From Leptolinea sp. HRD-7 (GTDB lineage Bacteria; Chloroflexota; Anaerolineae; Anaerolineales; Anaerolineaceae): 64,000 nt of DNA. Of this stretch, positions 1-8,698 are shown in pieces. Under the pieces are notes generated by a model. It was not told the DNA's origin, searched no databases, and saw nothing but the letters and a program-made list of their open reading frames with translations. Position 1 is the first letter of the stretch, and each line of letters opens with the position of its first letter. Location: positions 2,450,001 through 2,514,000 of the forward strand of contig AP024710.1 of the NCBI GenBank assembly GCA_024363285.1. Direction: 5' to 3'. The translations under genes and the position numbers were made by a program.

Positions 1-710
1 TTTTCTGTGATCTGTTGGGAATTCTGCCGCCACAATGCGGATTGCCGGTTCACCTGTTCGGTTGAACTGCCAATATATATTGGGAAGGCAACATAGTCAC
101 TGTGACGCCGGATAAGCTCACGTAACCGATTTTCGCTTGTGAATTCGGCGGCATCCTCTTTCAGAAAGACCGTGATTTGTGTCCCACGATCGGGTTTGTC
201 AAAGTCTCTTATCTCGTAACTTTCCTGTCCGTCAGATATCCAGACAGCCGAGGGCTCTTCTTTCTTATAAGAATGTGAAGCAACTTCTACTTTGTCAGCG
301 ACCATGAAGACAGAGTAAAACCCCACTCCGAATTGACCGATGATGTTGGATAGATCGGCTGTCGCGTCTTTTTCGGCAGCTTGCATAAAAGCCCTGGCTC
401 CCGAATGCGCGATGGTACCCAGGTTCTCTTCCATCTCTTTGCGGGTGAGGCCGATGCCTGTATCACGAATAGTGAGGGTGCGAGCGCCGGGATCTGTTGT
501 TATCCAGATAGCCGGTTCAGCTTCAGGGTCAAGAACGTCTCGATTGGTGAGCATTTCGAAATTCATACGCGTTAGCGCGTCAGACGCGTTGGAGATAAGC
601 TCGCGAAGAAATATCTCGCGGTCAGTATAGAGGGAGTGGATCAGGATATTCAGTAGCTGCCGGGTTTCAGCTTTAAAGGGAAGTGTTGATGATTTGCTCT
701 TGTTACTCAT
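1..710 (-). CDS. htpG: Molecular chaperone HtpG (Hsp90), N-terminal part, cut by window start
   Basis: Hsp90-type chaperone; the ATP-binding domain folds clients in the cytoplasm. Reading the minus strand from the ATG at 710 gives a protein starting [20 protein letters not shown]. It carries the GHKL signatures [12 protein letters not shown] (Asn for Mg-ATP), RDTGIGLT and [10 protein letters not shown], in the order and spacing of HtpG. About 236 codons are present; the middle and C-terminal domains lie beyond position 1. A G-rich ribosome site sits just upstream. Identity is secure from the motifs alone. Confidence 0.95.
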   Translation of the reverse strand, partial: MSNKSKSSTLPFKAETRQLLNILIHSLYTDREIFLRELISNASDALTRMNFEMLTNRDVLDPEAEPAIWITTDPGARTLTIRDTGIGLTRKEMEENLGTIAHSGARAFMQAAEKDATADLSNIIGQFGVGFYSVFMVADKVEVASHSYKKEEPSAVWISDGQESYEIRDFDKPDRGTQITVFLKEDAAEFTSENRLRELIRRHSDYVAFPIYIGSSTEQVNRQSALWRQNSQQITE

Positions 711-814
711 ATACAAACCCCATAGTGTTTAGATGGATTGATTGTAACCGAAGTGTATATGAGTAGTATTAACAGGTTCATTTTCGATCAAGGCCAGGGC
801 TACTGGAAGAAGAC

Positions 815-1084
815 ATGAAATCGCATATAATTCATGCGGAGATATTAAAGGAGCCAAAGAGTGCCAATATGAGTGATTGGATGGATAAACCAGAGCATCA
901 GGTTTGGATTAACGTGTTGCTTACTCTATGGATTCTAGGAATAATCACCGTTTATCTGATCTGTTTTGGCCCGCCAGAGTTAGAGGCGTTCATATCGCGG
1001 TTGGGCTTTGGAAAAGAATTTGCTGATCTCAGTAATGAACTGACGTCTTATTTCTTCCAATTCTGGAAATACACATCCCTATGA
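815..1084 (+). CDS. Small single-pass membrane protein, unrecognised
   Basis: An 89-residue reading frame; a second candidate start is the ATG at 869 (71 residues). The 815 start has a GGAAGAAG ribosome site about 5 bases upstream, and the 869 start has AAAGGAG about 15 bases upstream, so 815 is slightly favoured. One hydrophobic helix (about residues 31-51) follows a charged N-terminus. The stop codon overlaps the ATG of the next gene in an ATGA, which indicates translational coupling to the large membrane protein downstream. No family was recognised; an accessory subunit of that protein is a reasonable guess only. Confidence 0.6.
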   Translation: MKSHIIHAEILKEPKSANMSDWMDKPEHQVWINVLLTLWILGIITVYLICFGPPELEAFISRLGFGKEFADLSNELTSYFFQFWKYTSL

Positions 1085-3078
1085 TCTTTCTGAAATCTGC
1101 TCTGGTCCTTTTTTTATATTCTTTTTCTTGTACGGGTATTGGCGCTTTTTTGCTACGATTAAAACCTTGGGGTAGGAACGATAAAATCCATCGGTCTGGT
1201 ACACGATTTTTACTGCTTTCTTATATTCTTGGATTCAGTGTTGTCTCTATAATTCTTCTTTTACTGGCTGTATTTGGTGTATTCAGCGAGATAGCAATAA
1301 CGCTTGTTCTCGTACCGGGGTTGGTGTATTTCATTTTTCTGGTTCAAAAGAAATTGCGGCAGGCTGTAATCGAGGTCAGCTCGTATTTACAAAACATGAG
1401 TGACCTGGATATCGGGTGGAAAATCATCGCGGCCGCCTGTCTGGTTTTTTATTTAGTCCTCTTCTCCACTTTTGGGCGGCCCCTTTCAGGAGACGGAGCT
1501 CAGTTATATATGCCCTGGGCGAAGATCATTGCTGAATCACACCACCTGATCACAGTACCTGATCAAAGTGACTACAGCGTGCCAGGGCTTTTCACAGAAA
1601 TGCATTATGCGGCATTTATGTCTCTGGATGTCCGTGAAGCTGGCCGGTTGAATGACTTGATCCTGGTGACTGCCATTGCCGCCATACTGGTATTAACCGG
1701 ACGCAGCCTCGGGATTAAAAAAGAAGGTTCCTGGGCAATACTGGCTTTTCTGTTCACATCTCCAGTGTTCATCTGGTTGATCGGTAAGGGGACTTCAGAC
1801 CTGGCTCCAGCCCTTCTTGGATTAACGGCTGTATTTCTGCTTATCCCGGAAGACCGCGATTTTGATAGTCCCCTTTTCGCGCTGGCAGGATTTTTAGCCG
1901 GGCTTTCGGTTTACGCGAAGATTTCTTATCTGATCGCGTTCATTCCCGTTCTGGGGTTATTCATCATCTTCCGTTATTTCTCAGGGAAGTCTGTTGATTG
2001 GAAAAAGTTCTGGAGCAGTCAGGCATTCAAAGCCTGTCTGGCCTTTGGGATCGCTGCGTTTATTGGATTTTCACCGCTGATCATCAAGAATACATACATC
2101 TTCGGGAACCCGTTAAATGTTCCAGAAGGAAACCTGTCAAATTACTCGTTCAACCCGGAAACGCAGTTTGAATCGTTGCGAAACCTTTTACGTTCATTAC
2201 CTTTATCTCTTTTCTATGGCCTGAACGAATGGAAATCCGGGAGGTTGTCACCCCTGATACTGGCGTTCCTTCCACTCTGCCTGTTCGTTGGGTTCTTTCA
2301 GAAAAAGTTTTCAGAAAACATACTATTACAGGTTACTCTGGCGGCCATAACCGGGTTTATGTTCTGGGTGCTGCTTCGTCCATCATCCTTTTTGATGCGC
2401 TATTTTTTAGCGACAATTCTGCTGTTTTCTTTTATTTCTGCGTATTGTATCGAAAAGACCTGGCAGAAAAATGGGTTGACCGTGGTCAAAATGGTCATCG
2501 TTCTGATAATCCCCGCGATGATGTTCTCTGAATTTTCCGTCGATATTGGTACTTTCTTTCTGCCGAAGCAAACAGTTGAATACATTAGCGGAGCGACAGG
2601 AGAGTGTGAAAAAGATGGATACCACTGCATCGCGTTGAAAGCCATCAACCGTGAAGCCCAACCCGGTGACAGGGTGTTGTTCGCGGAATGGTTCGGTTAC
2701 TGGATGCGGCCTGACCTTATCCAGTGCATGGTGACAAAAGCCGACCGCCAGGTTTATCAGGTAACACCGGTCAGTCGTTCATTGCCGGTCGACATGTTCG
2801 GTTTGCAGCAGGTACCCATGTTCAATGACCTGTGGAAAGAAATTCACGAGCGTGGGTTCAAGTATCTGGTTAGAACCAAGAAACCGGATGCCAATGCCAG
2901 TAAGCTTGATCTGTCCCGAATGGATGAGACGCCGTGGGTTCACCTGGTAGAACTGTACAACAATGATTACATTGAGGTCTATCGGATCGAGTACAACAAT
3001 CCGCCATCTGAGGTAAAGGTCACGTGTACAGAAACGTCACCCGGTTTCTGGCAATTGAGGGACACATCTAACCCTTAA
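1081..3078 (+). CDS. Polytopic membrane protein, GT39/ArnT-like glycosyltransferase candidate
   Basis: A 665-residue protein with about a dozen hydrophobic helices in the first 490 residues and a soluble extracytoplasmic C-terminal tail of about 150 residues. Early in the chain, after the fourth helix, lies an acidic loop (SGDGAQLYMPWAKII). It resembles the catalytic Asp-containing first loop of polyprenyl-phosphate-dependent GT-C transferases (GT39/ArnT/PMT). The likely role is transfer of a sugar from a lipid carrier on the outer face of the membrane; substrate unknown. The start ATG overlaps the previous stop, so the two genes are probably co-expressed. A generic O-antigen-like membrane protein remains possible. 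Confidence 0.6.
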   Translation: MIFLKSALVLFLYSFSCTGIGAFLLRLKPWGRNDKIHRSGTRFLLLSYILGFSVVSIILLLLAVFGVFSEIAITLVLVPGLVYFIFLVQKKLRQAVIEVSSYLQNMSDLDIGWKIIAAACLVFYLVLFSTFGRPLSGDGAQLYMPWAKIIAESHHLITVPDQSDYSVPGLFTEMHYAAFMSLDVREAGRLNDLILVTAIAAILVLTGRSLGIKKEGSWAILAFLFTSPVFIWLIGKGTSDLAPALLGLTAVFLLIPEDRDFDSPLFALAGFLAGLSVYAKISYLIAFIPVLGLFIIFRYFSGKSVDWKKFWSSQAFKACLAFGIAAFIGFSPLIIKNTYIFGNPLNVPEGNLSNYSFNPETQFESLRNLLRSLPLSLFYGLNEWKSGRLSPLILAFLPLCLFVGFFQKKFSENILLQVTLAAITGFMFWVLLRPSSFLMRYFLATILLFSFISAYCIEKTWQKNGLTVVKMVIVLIIPAMMFSEFSVDIGTFFLPKQTVEYISGATGECEKDGYHCIALKAINREAQPGDRVLFAEWFGYWMRPDLIQCMVTKADRQVYQVTPVSRSLPVDMFGLQQVPMFNDLWKEIHERGFKYLVRTKKPDANASKLDLSRMDETPWVHLVELYNNDYIEVYRIEYNNPPSEVKVTCTETSPGFWQLRDTSNP

Positions 3079-3122
3079 CGAGTTTCATTTTTTATTGGTT
3101 ATCTTTTTCATTGGAGAAGACT

Positions 3123-4295
3123 ATGAACCCACATCTCAGTAATGGGAATGATTTCTCGAATGACCTGATCGATTTCACCAGCCAACTTGTGCGTATTCAA
3201 AGTTATTCAGGTCAGGAAGGCGAAGCCATCCGATTCATTAAATCGAAAATGGAAGCCCTGGGGTACGATGAGGTCACACTTGACCGGTATGGCAATGTAA
3301 TCGGCAGGGTAGGCAGCGGTGACAGGGTCATCCTGTTTGACTCGCACATTGATACTGTTCAGGTGAACGATGCCGATCTATGGGAGGAACCCCCATTTAG
3401 TGGAGCAATAAAAAATGGGTATCTCTGGGGGCGCGGCTCTGTGGACATGAAGTCGGGCGCGGCTGCATCTGTCTACGCGGCGGCAGCCGCCAAAGCCAAT
3501 GGTCATCTTGATAGCAAAACGGTCTATGTATCGTGCTCAACATTTGAAGAAGATTGTGACGGTGAAGCCCTGAAACATATTCTGGCTGGGCTGAAACGGA
3601 AGCCGAATTTTGCTGTTATATGCGAACCGTCCGCCAACCATATCGCCATCGGGCATAAAGGTAAAGCACAGGTGATCATTACCACACGCGGCGTATCGGC
3701 ACATGGTTCAGCTCCTGAAAAGGGGAGGAATGCTGTCTATGAGATGGCGGAGATCATTGAGCGTGTAAATCGGACCAATCTCGACCTGATGAACAAGCCG
3801 GGCCCGTACGGTACACTGGTGCTTTCTCGCATCAGCAGCACGAGTGTGTCGTTGAACGCGGTGCCTTCAGACTGCCAGATCTACATTGACCGGCGCATGG
3901 CTGTAGGGGAGACCGTAGAGGACATCCACCACGAAATGGACGGGATCATTTCCGGAAAAGATGCCACATGGGAAATTGATACCATAAGGCGCGTTACCTG
4001 GACGGGCGAAGAAATTGTTTATCATCCCCTGCATACGGCATGGCAGATCGATCTCGATCATCCATTGTCTCAGGCATTTATCACTGCCTGTACAGAAGTT
4101 CAGGGCAACAAACCTGAAACATTTGAATTCTGGGATTTCAGTACCAATGCTGTGGCTGTGGTTTCACAGGGCATTCCCGCAATCGGTTTCGGCCCGGGTG
4201 AACATAAACTGGCTCACATGCGAGATGAAAAGGTTCCCGTAAGCCAGGTTGTTGAAGCCTGCGCGGTTTATGAAAAGGCAATAAAGAACCTGTAA
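3123..4295 (+). CDS. M20-family metallopeptidase, YgeY-like deacetylase/amidohydrolase
   Basis: Zinc-dependent M20 hydrolase (ArgE/DapE/YgeY group), about 390 residues, cytoplasmic. Visible zinc-site motifs are DSHIDTV (His and Asp), GRGSVDMKSG (bridging Asp), TFEEDCDGEA (catalytic Glu-Glu pair) and a late GPGEHKLAHMRDE His motif. The pattern WEEPPFSGAIKNGYLWGRGS is typical of YgeY-type members, which occur in purine/hydantoin catabolism loci, although no such genes are adjacent here. The ATG at 3123 is preferred over an in-frame TTG at 3111 because GGAGAAG lies 3-10 bases before the ATG. The exact substrate cannot be read from the sequence. Confidence 0.85.
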   Translation: MNPHLSNGNDFSNDLIDFTSQLVRIQSYSGQEGEAIRFIKSKMEALGYDEVTLDRYGNVIGRVGSGDRVILFDSHIDTVQVNDADLWEEPPFSGAIKNGYLWGRGSVDMKSGAAASVYAAAAAKANGHLDSKTVYVSCSTFEEDCDGEALKHILAGLKRKPNFAVICEPSANHIAIGHKGKAQVIITTRGVSAHGSAPEKGRNAVYEMAEIIERVNRTNLDLMNKPGPYGTLVLSRISSTSVSLNAVPSDCQIYIDRRMAVGETVEDIHHEMDGIISGKDATWEIDTIRRVTWTGEEIVYHPLHTAWQIDLDHPLSQAFITACTEVQGNKPETFEFWDFSTNAVAVVSQGIPAIGFGPGEHKLAHMRDEKVPVSQVVEACAVYEKAIKNL

Positions 4296-4345
4296 TTTCG
4301 CCAAAAGAATTATGACCTTGAAGTAATCAGTAATCTGGAGAATAG

Positions 4346-5269
4346 ATGAATTCCCTGCTAGGAATATTGATTCCCTTATTTGTTCCTGTGATTTTGCAGT
4401 TTAACCTGTTAAATAAGAGCCGTAACGGATTGGAGTGGTTAGTCAATGTATTAATGGTTGCAAGCCTGACCCTGTATATGTTTCTGGGTGAAGGCTGGTT
4501 TCTTTCGAGCTATTATTTTCGTAACCTGTCATTGATTATCCTGATTGTGATTGTGGTAATCTCATTTACACAATTGCCTTCAGACGCGTGGACAAAACAC
4601 CAAATACTGTCACCCGACTGGAAGACCTTGATCTGGTATTTGATCCCATCGTTAATATTTTGCGTTCTTCTCTACAATCAATTGATCGGCACACGATATT
4701 CCGGAACGGCAGTCAGCCTGCGGTTTCCGTTAAAAGACGGTACGTATCTTTTCGCCCAGGCTGGCAGTACCGGGATCGTAAATCACCATCATAATGCCGG
4801 CTCACAGAATTTTGCCCAGGATATTGTCGGGTTGGACAACTTCGGACGGCACGCATCAATCCTGATTCCCACATCACTGGAACAGTACGAAATCTTCGGA
4901 AAGCCGGTTTACAGCCCCTGTGACGGGGTGATCGCCACCTCTGTTGACGGATTGCACGACATCAACCCCGAGGATGCGATGGATACATCTCATCCGGCAG
5001 GTAACCACGTGTATATCGACTGCCGGAATGAAAACGTTCAGGTTTTGCTTGCCCATATGAAAAACGGGAGTGTATCGGTCAAACCGGGTGATACTGTCAA
5101 TGTGGGTGATCCGATAGGGTTGGTGGGCAATAGCGGAAATACCACTGAACCGCACCTGCACATTCACGCGCGGGTTGGAGGCGATTTGAAAGAGATCACA
5201 GGTGGTACAGCCGTCCCAATCCTGTATAACAATCGCTTTTATGTTCGCAATGAAATCTTTCATGAGTAG
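4346..5269 (+). CDS. Membrane-anchored M23 (LytM) peptidase-like protein
   Basis: A 307-residue protein. The N-terminal third has about four hydrophobic helices (residues 5-125). The C-terminal half is a LytM/M23 zinc endopeptidase-like domain. An NHHHNAGSQNFAQDI stretch supplies the first His and Asp. It is followed by the beta-rich core (SPCDGVIA, GNHVYIDC, LLAHMKNGS, GDPIGLVGNSG) and the closing HLHIH motif. All expected metal ligands appear present, so cleavage of peptidoglycan cross-links at the outer face of the membrane is plausible. A GGAG ribosome site precedes the ATG. The polytopic N-terminus is unusual for the family. Confidence 0.8.
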   Translation: MNSLLGILIPLFVPVILQFNLLNKSRNGLEWLVNVLMVASLTLYMFLGEGWFLSSYYFRNLSLIILIVIVVISFTQLPSDAWTKHQILSPDWKTLIWYLIPSLIFCVLLYNQLIGTRYSGTAVSLRFPLKDGTYLFAQAGSTGIVNHHHNAGSQNFAQDIVGLDNFGRHASILIPTSLEQYEIFGKPVYSPCDGVIATSVDGLHDINPEDAMDTSHPAGNHVYIDCRNENVQVLLAHMKNGSVSVKPGDTVNVGDPIGLVGNSGNTTEPHLHIHARVGGDLKEITGGTAVPILYNNRFYVRNEIFHE

Positions 5270-5369
5270 ATTTCTTGAATGAAATAACGTATTATTTCTA
5301 ATTAATAAACCAACTTTCATCTTATTTGTTGATAAGCGTGGTTTGAGATTAACTGGAAAAGGATCGAAC

Positions 5370-6188
5370 ATGGCTATTCAGTGGTTTACTTCTCTACATC
5401 CTATCTGGCAGGCTCTTTGCGCCACATTATTCACCTGGTTTGTTACAGCGCTTGGAGCCGCTACGGTCTTCGGTTTTAAATCTGTCAATCGGCGGCTATT
5501 AGATTCCCTGCTGGGTTTTGCCGCTGGTGTAATGATCGCCGCCAGTTACTGGTCACTGCTGGCGCCGGCCATTGAAATGGCGCAGGCGGATGGAGGACCA
5601 GCCTGGGTACCTGCTGTCGTCGGGTTCTTACTCGGAGGAGCTTTCCTTTGGGGGGTGGACCGGATTCTCCCACATCTGCATATTGGATTTCCAGATGACG
5701 AAGCCGAAGGTATTAAAACTAAATGGCAGCGTAGTGTGTTATTGGTATTGGCGATCACTCTTCATAATTTTCCTGAAGGGCTGGCTGTTGGCGTAGCGTT
5801 CGGCGCATTGGCAGCAGGATTACCTTCCGCTGACCTATCAGGAGCAGCTGCTCTCGCTTTGGGTATTGGAATCCAAAATTTCCCGGAAGGTCTGGCAGTA
5901 TCTGCCCCTTTGCGCCGCGAAGGGCTTAGCCGATGGAAGAGCTTCATGATGGGTCAGGCTTCCGGTATAGTGGAACCCATTGCCGGTGTGATTGGAGCGG
6001 CGGCGGTCATTTTTATGCGACCAATTTTGCCATACGCTCTGGCATTCGCGGCTGGCGCCATGATCTATGTGGTGGTTGAAGAGCTAATTCCTGAAGCCCA
6101 GATGGAAAAACATGACACGCACAGCGCCACAATTGGTGTAATGCTGGGTTTTGCCATAATGATGATCCTTGATGTGGCATTGGGGTAG
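5370..6188 (+). CDS. ZIP-family divalent metal transporter
   Basis: About 272 residues with eight hydrophobic helices. Helices IV and V carry the paired ZIP metal-binding motifs [14 protein letters not shown] and [14 protein letters not shown] later helix has [10 protein letters not shown], as in ZupT/GufA-type ZIP transporters. It imports Zn2+ or another divalent cation across the cytoplasmic membrane. The ATG at 5370 is preferred over an upstream in-frame TTG at 5343, because AAAGGA lies 7 bases before the ATG and the TTG lacks a ribosome site. An insertion sequence begins 25 bases after the stop and may have removed the gene's own terminator. Confidence 0.9.
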   Translation: MAIQWFTSLHPIWQALCATLFTWFVTALGAATVFGFKSVNRRLLDSLLGFAAGVMIAASYWSLLAPAIEMAQADGGPAWVPAVVGFLLGGAFLWGVDRILPHLHIGFPDDEAEGIKTKWQRSVLLVLAITLHNFPEGLAVGVAFGALAAGLPSADLSGAAALALGIGIQNFPEGLAVSAPLRREGLSRWKSFMMGQASGIVEPIAGVIGAAAVIFMRPILPYALAFAAGAMIYVVVEELIPEAQMEKHDTHSATIGVMLGFAIMMILDVALG

Positions 6189-6265
6189 ATGATGGATTTG
6201 TAAAATCGGTGCAAAAGAGGACGACTCAAAACTAATCTAGAATCGTTCCCCAAAAATGAGACAAA

Positions 6266-6293
6266 AAAATGGCGGCTATCTGACCGCCATTTT
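6266..6293 (-). terminator. Stem-loop terminator overlapping transposase stop (IS copy 1)
   Basis: A 10-bp stem (AAAATGGCGG pairing with CCGCCATTTT) with an 8-base loop that contains the transposase TAG stop. On the minus strand it is followed by a run of T, the layout of a rho-independent terminator. The same structure occurs in copy 2. Confidence 0.7.
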
Positions 6294-7835
6294 GCATATA
6301 TTATGGGCAATGCAGACCAGTCCCCATTCGGTACTCACCTTATCCAACCCGCGGAGATGAAATCTCCGGAACCTTCGGTTGTGCTTGATTATGCCAAAAA
6401 CAGCCTCTACATCCGTATTGCGTTGAACACGCAAGCGAATACCATCTTCCGAACGCAAGTTCAGATTTGCCTGAGCTCGATAGGCATCCAGTTGGGGATT
6501 GACTGTGATCTTTCGGTTGCCTCTTGCTTTGAAACATTTTGGTCGAAATGGGCACCCGGAACAATCTTCGCACCCATACACCTTGCGCTGACTTAGATAC
6601 CCATTATCTGTTTTGACCTTTTTTGTGTAAAGAAATGTCAATTGTTTTTGTCCAGGGCAATGGAAACTATCTGTCTGCGGATCATACGGAAGATTCCCGG
6701 TTACGAATGGATTGTTCCGATATTTTCGGGTTGTCTCTTTGTGAAATAGATTGTGTTTTACATAATTTTCGAGCTGGTTCTTCTCCAAATAAGCATAATT
6801 CTCCTCACTTCCATATCCCGCGTCGGCAACTACTCGAACTGGCAGGATGCCCAGGTTCGCCTGAATGTGCTCCATATGTGGAATGAAACAGGCCGTATCT
6901 CCTGCCCGTTGGTGCAAGCTGAAGCCAACAATAAACTGGTTCTCTGTGCCACATTGAACGTTGTAGGCCGGTAATGGTAACGGCTTCTCGGAACCCCGAT
7001 CCTCTTTCATGCGAAAACACGTGGCATCTGGATCAGCTTTGGCATAGCTGCTTCGCCCTGCCAGGGTCTTTTCCTGTTCTTCGTATTTCTCCATTCGCGG
7101 CAGATAATCCTTCTTTAATTTCTTCTCCGCCGCTTTCAATTCTTTGTTCCCCGGTTCCCTCTTCAACCGTTCGTTTACCTCTTTCATCCGTTCCCGGATC
7201 AGTTCGCTATTTATCGGGCCGCCATTTCCCATCTCTTCCAGGTCTTTGTCCCCATATTCTTCTTCTTCGGCTTCATTGACGGCTTCTATTTCTTCAAATA
7301 ACTCATGGATCTTCTGCTCCAACTTGCTCTTATATCCCGCTGTCCGCTTAGCCCATATTACTCGATGTTTGTTCGCGTCTGCTTCTATTTTTGTCCCGTC
7401 TACAAAATAGTTCTCCAGCCGGATCAATCCCATCTCTCTCAACAGTTGCACCACCTGCCCAAATACATCCTCAATCACTCCTCTCATTCGGCTCCCCCTG
7501 AACCGGTTGATCGTCCGAAAATCCGGCGTGTTCCGCCCACTGATCCACATGAATTGAATGTTTTCTCTCAATCCTTTCGCGATCTGTCGCGATGTGTAAA
7601 TCCGCTGTGTGTATGCATACACCAGTACTTTCAGCATCATCCGCGGATGGTAACTGCTCGTCCCTCCCCCTTTATATTTTTGGATCAGCTTGTCTATGTC
7701 TATCTGATCTATCGCTTCGTTCACTACCCTTACGATGTGCCCTTCTGGGATTATTTCATCCAGACTCGGTGGTATCAGGCTCGGTTGGTTCATGATGTAC
7801 GGCTTAAATACTGGGCGGCTTTCTCGTCTTTTCAT
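6276..7835 (-). CDS. IS1182-family DDE transposase (intact)
   Basis: A 519-residue transposase that cuts and joins the IS ends. The N-terminal DUF772-type domain (SLDEIIPEGHIVRVVNEAI, then YHPRMMLKVLVYAYTQ) precedes an RNase H-like DDE core. The catalytic residues appear in YFVDGTKIEADANK (first Asp), VRVVADAGYGSEE (second Asp) and NTDVEAVFGIIKHN (Glu). An acidic, coiled-coil-like insertion lies near residues 175-265, and a Cys-rich segment (CEDCSGCPFRPKC) near residue 430. The C-terminus RRFRRFHLRGLDKVSTEWG is intact here but lost in copy 2, so this copy is the likely source of activity. Confidence 0.93.
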   Translation of the reverse strand: MKRRESRPVFKPYIMNQPSLIPPSLDEIIPEGHIVRVVNEAIDQIDIDKLIQKYKGGGTSSYHPRMMLKVLVYAYTQRIYTSRQIAKGLRENIQFMWISGRNTPDFRTINRFRGSRMRGVIEDVFGQVVQLLREMGLIRLENYFVDGTKIEADANKHRVIWAKRTAGYKSKLEQKIHELFEEIEAVNEAEEEEYGDKDLEEMGNGGPINSELIRERMKEVNERLKREPGNKELKAAEKKLKKDYLPRMEKYEEQEKTLAGRSSYAKADPDATCFRMKEDRGSEKPLPLPAYNVQCGTENQFIVGFSLHQRAGDTACFIPHMEHIQANLGILPVRVVADAGYGSEENYAYLEKNQLENYVKHNLFHKETTRKYRNNPFVTGNLPYDPQTDSFHCPGQKQLTFLYTKKVKTDNGYLSQRKVYGCEDCSGCPFRPKCFKARGNRKITVNPQLDAYRAQANLNLRSEDGIRLRVQRNTDVEAVFGIIKHNRRFRRFHLRGLDKVSTEWGLVCIAHNICKMAVR

Positions 7836-7867
7836 TCCCCTATTGAATCACACCCTTTTTAATGTGT

Positions 7868-7900
7868 AAAGAGGCTGACTTTTGGGTCAGCCTCTTTTTT
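7868..7900 (+). terminator. Perfect hairpin with T-run at the IS right end (copy 1)
   Basis: AAAGAGGCTGAC (7868-7879) pairs perfectly with GTCAGCCTCTTT (7886-7897) around a 6-base loop, and a run of T follows on the plus strand. The outer arm is also the IS terminal inverted repeat. On the plus strand it should stop transcripts leaving the element towards the TetR gene. An equal hairpin ends copy 2. Confidence 0.65.
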
Positions 7901-7920
7901 AGGCGATGTATATTCAATAA

Positions 7921-7939
7921 TAAACCGACGGTCGGTTTA
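7921..7939. promoter_or_regulatory. Palindromic TetR-type operator
   Basis: A perfect 19-base inverted repeat, TAAACCGACGGTCGGTTTA, lies 9 bases before the ATG of the TetR gene. Operators of TetR repressors often have this ACCGAC-n-GTCGGT form. Its place in the leader/promoter of the regulator suggests autoregulation and control of the export operon behind it. Binding is inferred, not shown. Confidence 0.75.
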
Positions 7940-7948
7940 AAGGAAAAT

Positions 7949-8653
7949 ATGGCCCGCACAGTTGATGAAGCAACCCGCATTAAAAAATATAATGAGATTC
8001 TTGACTGCGCCCAGAGGTTAATCTATACCAAAGGTTATGGTGACATGTCTGTTCAAGATATTGTCAACGAACTGCAGATCTCAAAAGGGGCTTTTTTTCA
8101 TTATTTCGCGTCCAAGTCCGCTCTATTGGAGGCTCTTCTGGAGCGTACAACCAGACAGGGGATGGAGGTTATCGCGCCTATCGCTGATGATCCTTCTTTA
8201 ACACCGGTTCAAAAACTTGAAACTATCATTCAAGCTGGTATGCAATGGAAGTCAGGTCAAAAAGATTATATGATGGCAATCCTTAGAGCCTGGTATTCTG
8301 ATGAAAATTCCCTTGTCCGGCAAAAAACGCTCCGGTCCTCTGTGCATAATATTGGAGAATTACTTAACCGGGTATTTCAAGAGGGAATTGACCAGGGAGT
8401 TTTTCACACCAATTTTCCCGGAATGGCTGGAAAGATCGTCTACGCCTTATTGACTCAAATGAGTGATTCACTCGGATACATCTTGCTTCGGGTCAATTCC
8501 GACCCTCCAGACAACTATATTTTGGCATTCAGCGAAATGGAAGAGGTGATCCGGGCTTACACCGATTCAATTGAAAGAATCCTTGGAGCAAAACCGGGAA
8601 CACTCCATTTAATTGATCCGGAAGCAATGCGCGAATGGCTTCCGGGTAATTAA
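7949..8653 (+). CDS. TetR/AcrR-family transcriptional regulator
   Basis: A 234-residue repressor-type regulator. The N-terminal helix-turn-helix (YGDMSVQDIVNELQISKGAF, then FHYFASKSALLEALL) is a classic TetR DNA-binding domain; the rest is a helical ligand-binding domain. The ATG at 7949 follows AAAGGAAAAT and the 19-base palindrome, so it is chosen over an upstream in-frame start at 7862 that lies inside the IS. Four same-strand ABC export genes follow 45 bases later, making it their probable local regulator. The ligand is unknown. Confidence 0.92.
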   Translation: MARTVDEATRIKKYNEILDCAQRLIYTKGYGDMSVQDIVNELQISKGAFFHYFASKSALLEALLERTTRQGMEVIAPIADDPSLTPVQKLETIIQAGMQWKSGQKDYMMAILRAWYSDENSLVRQKTLRSSVHNIGELLNRVFQEGIDQGVFHTNFPGMAGKIVYALLTQMSDSLGYILLRVNSDPPDNYILAFSEMEEVIRAYTDSIERILGAKPGTLHLIDPEAMREWLPGN

Positions 8654-8698
8654 TTCGGTTGAAATTTTTACCCATTTCAGTAATGATCGGAGTGATCT

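Larger units (their letters stand above)
6214..7897. mobile_element. IS1182-family insertion sequence, copy 1 (intact)
   Basis: The boundaries come from comparing this copy with the second at 52059-53742: identity starts at AAAGAGGACGACTCAAAA and ends at the CCTCTTT of the right end. The ends form an imperfect inverted repeat, AAAGAGGacGACtCAAAA against AAAGAGGctGACcCAAAA, about 18 bases. Both copies measure 1684 bp. One transposase gene fills the element on the minus strand. No clear target-site duplication is visible in the flanks. The element separates the ZIP transporter from the TetR gene, and its right end lies 24 bases from the TetR operator. Confidence 0.92.

Noticed and set aside
340-630. 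Open frame of 96 codons on plus strand at the window start
   Set aside because: It is antisense to htpG, whose conserved motifs are clear on the minus strand.
7305-7862. 185-codon open frame on plus strand within IS copy 1 (and its twin at 53150-53707)
   Set aside because: Antisense shadow of the transposase; it appears in both copies only because the element is duplicated, and has no recognisable domain.
6206-7905. Target-site duplication around IS copy 1 (and 52051-53750 around copy 2)
   Set aside because: Flanking bases on left and right do not match beyond chance; the A/T runs at the ends make the exact border uncertain.
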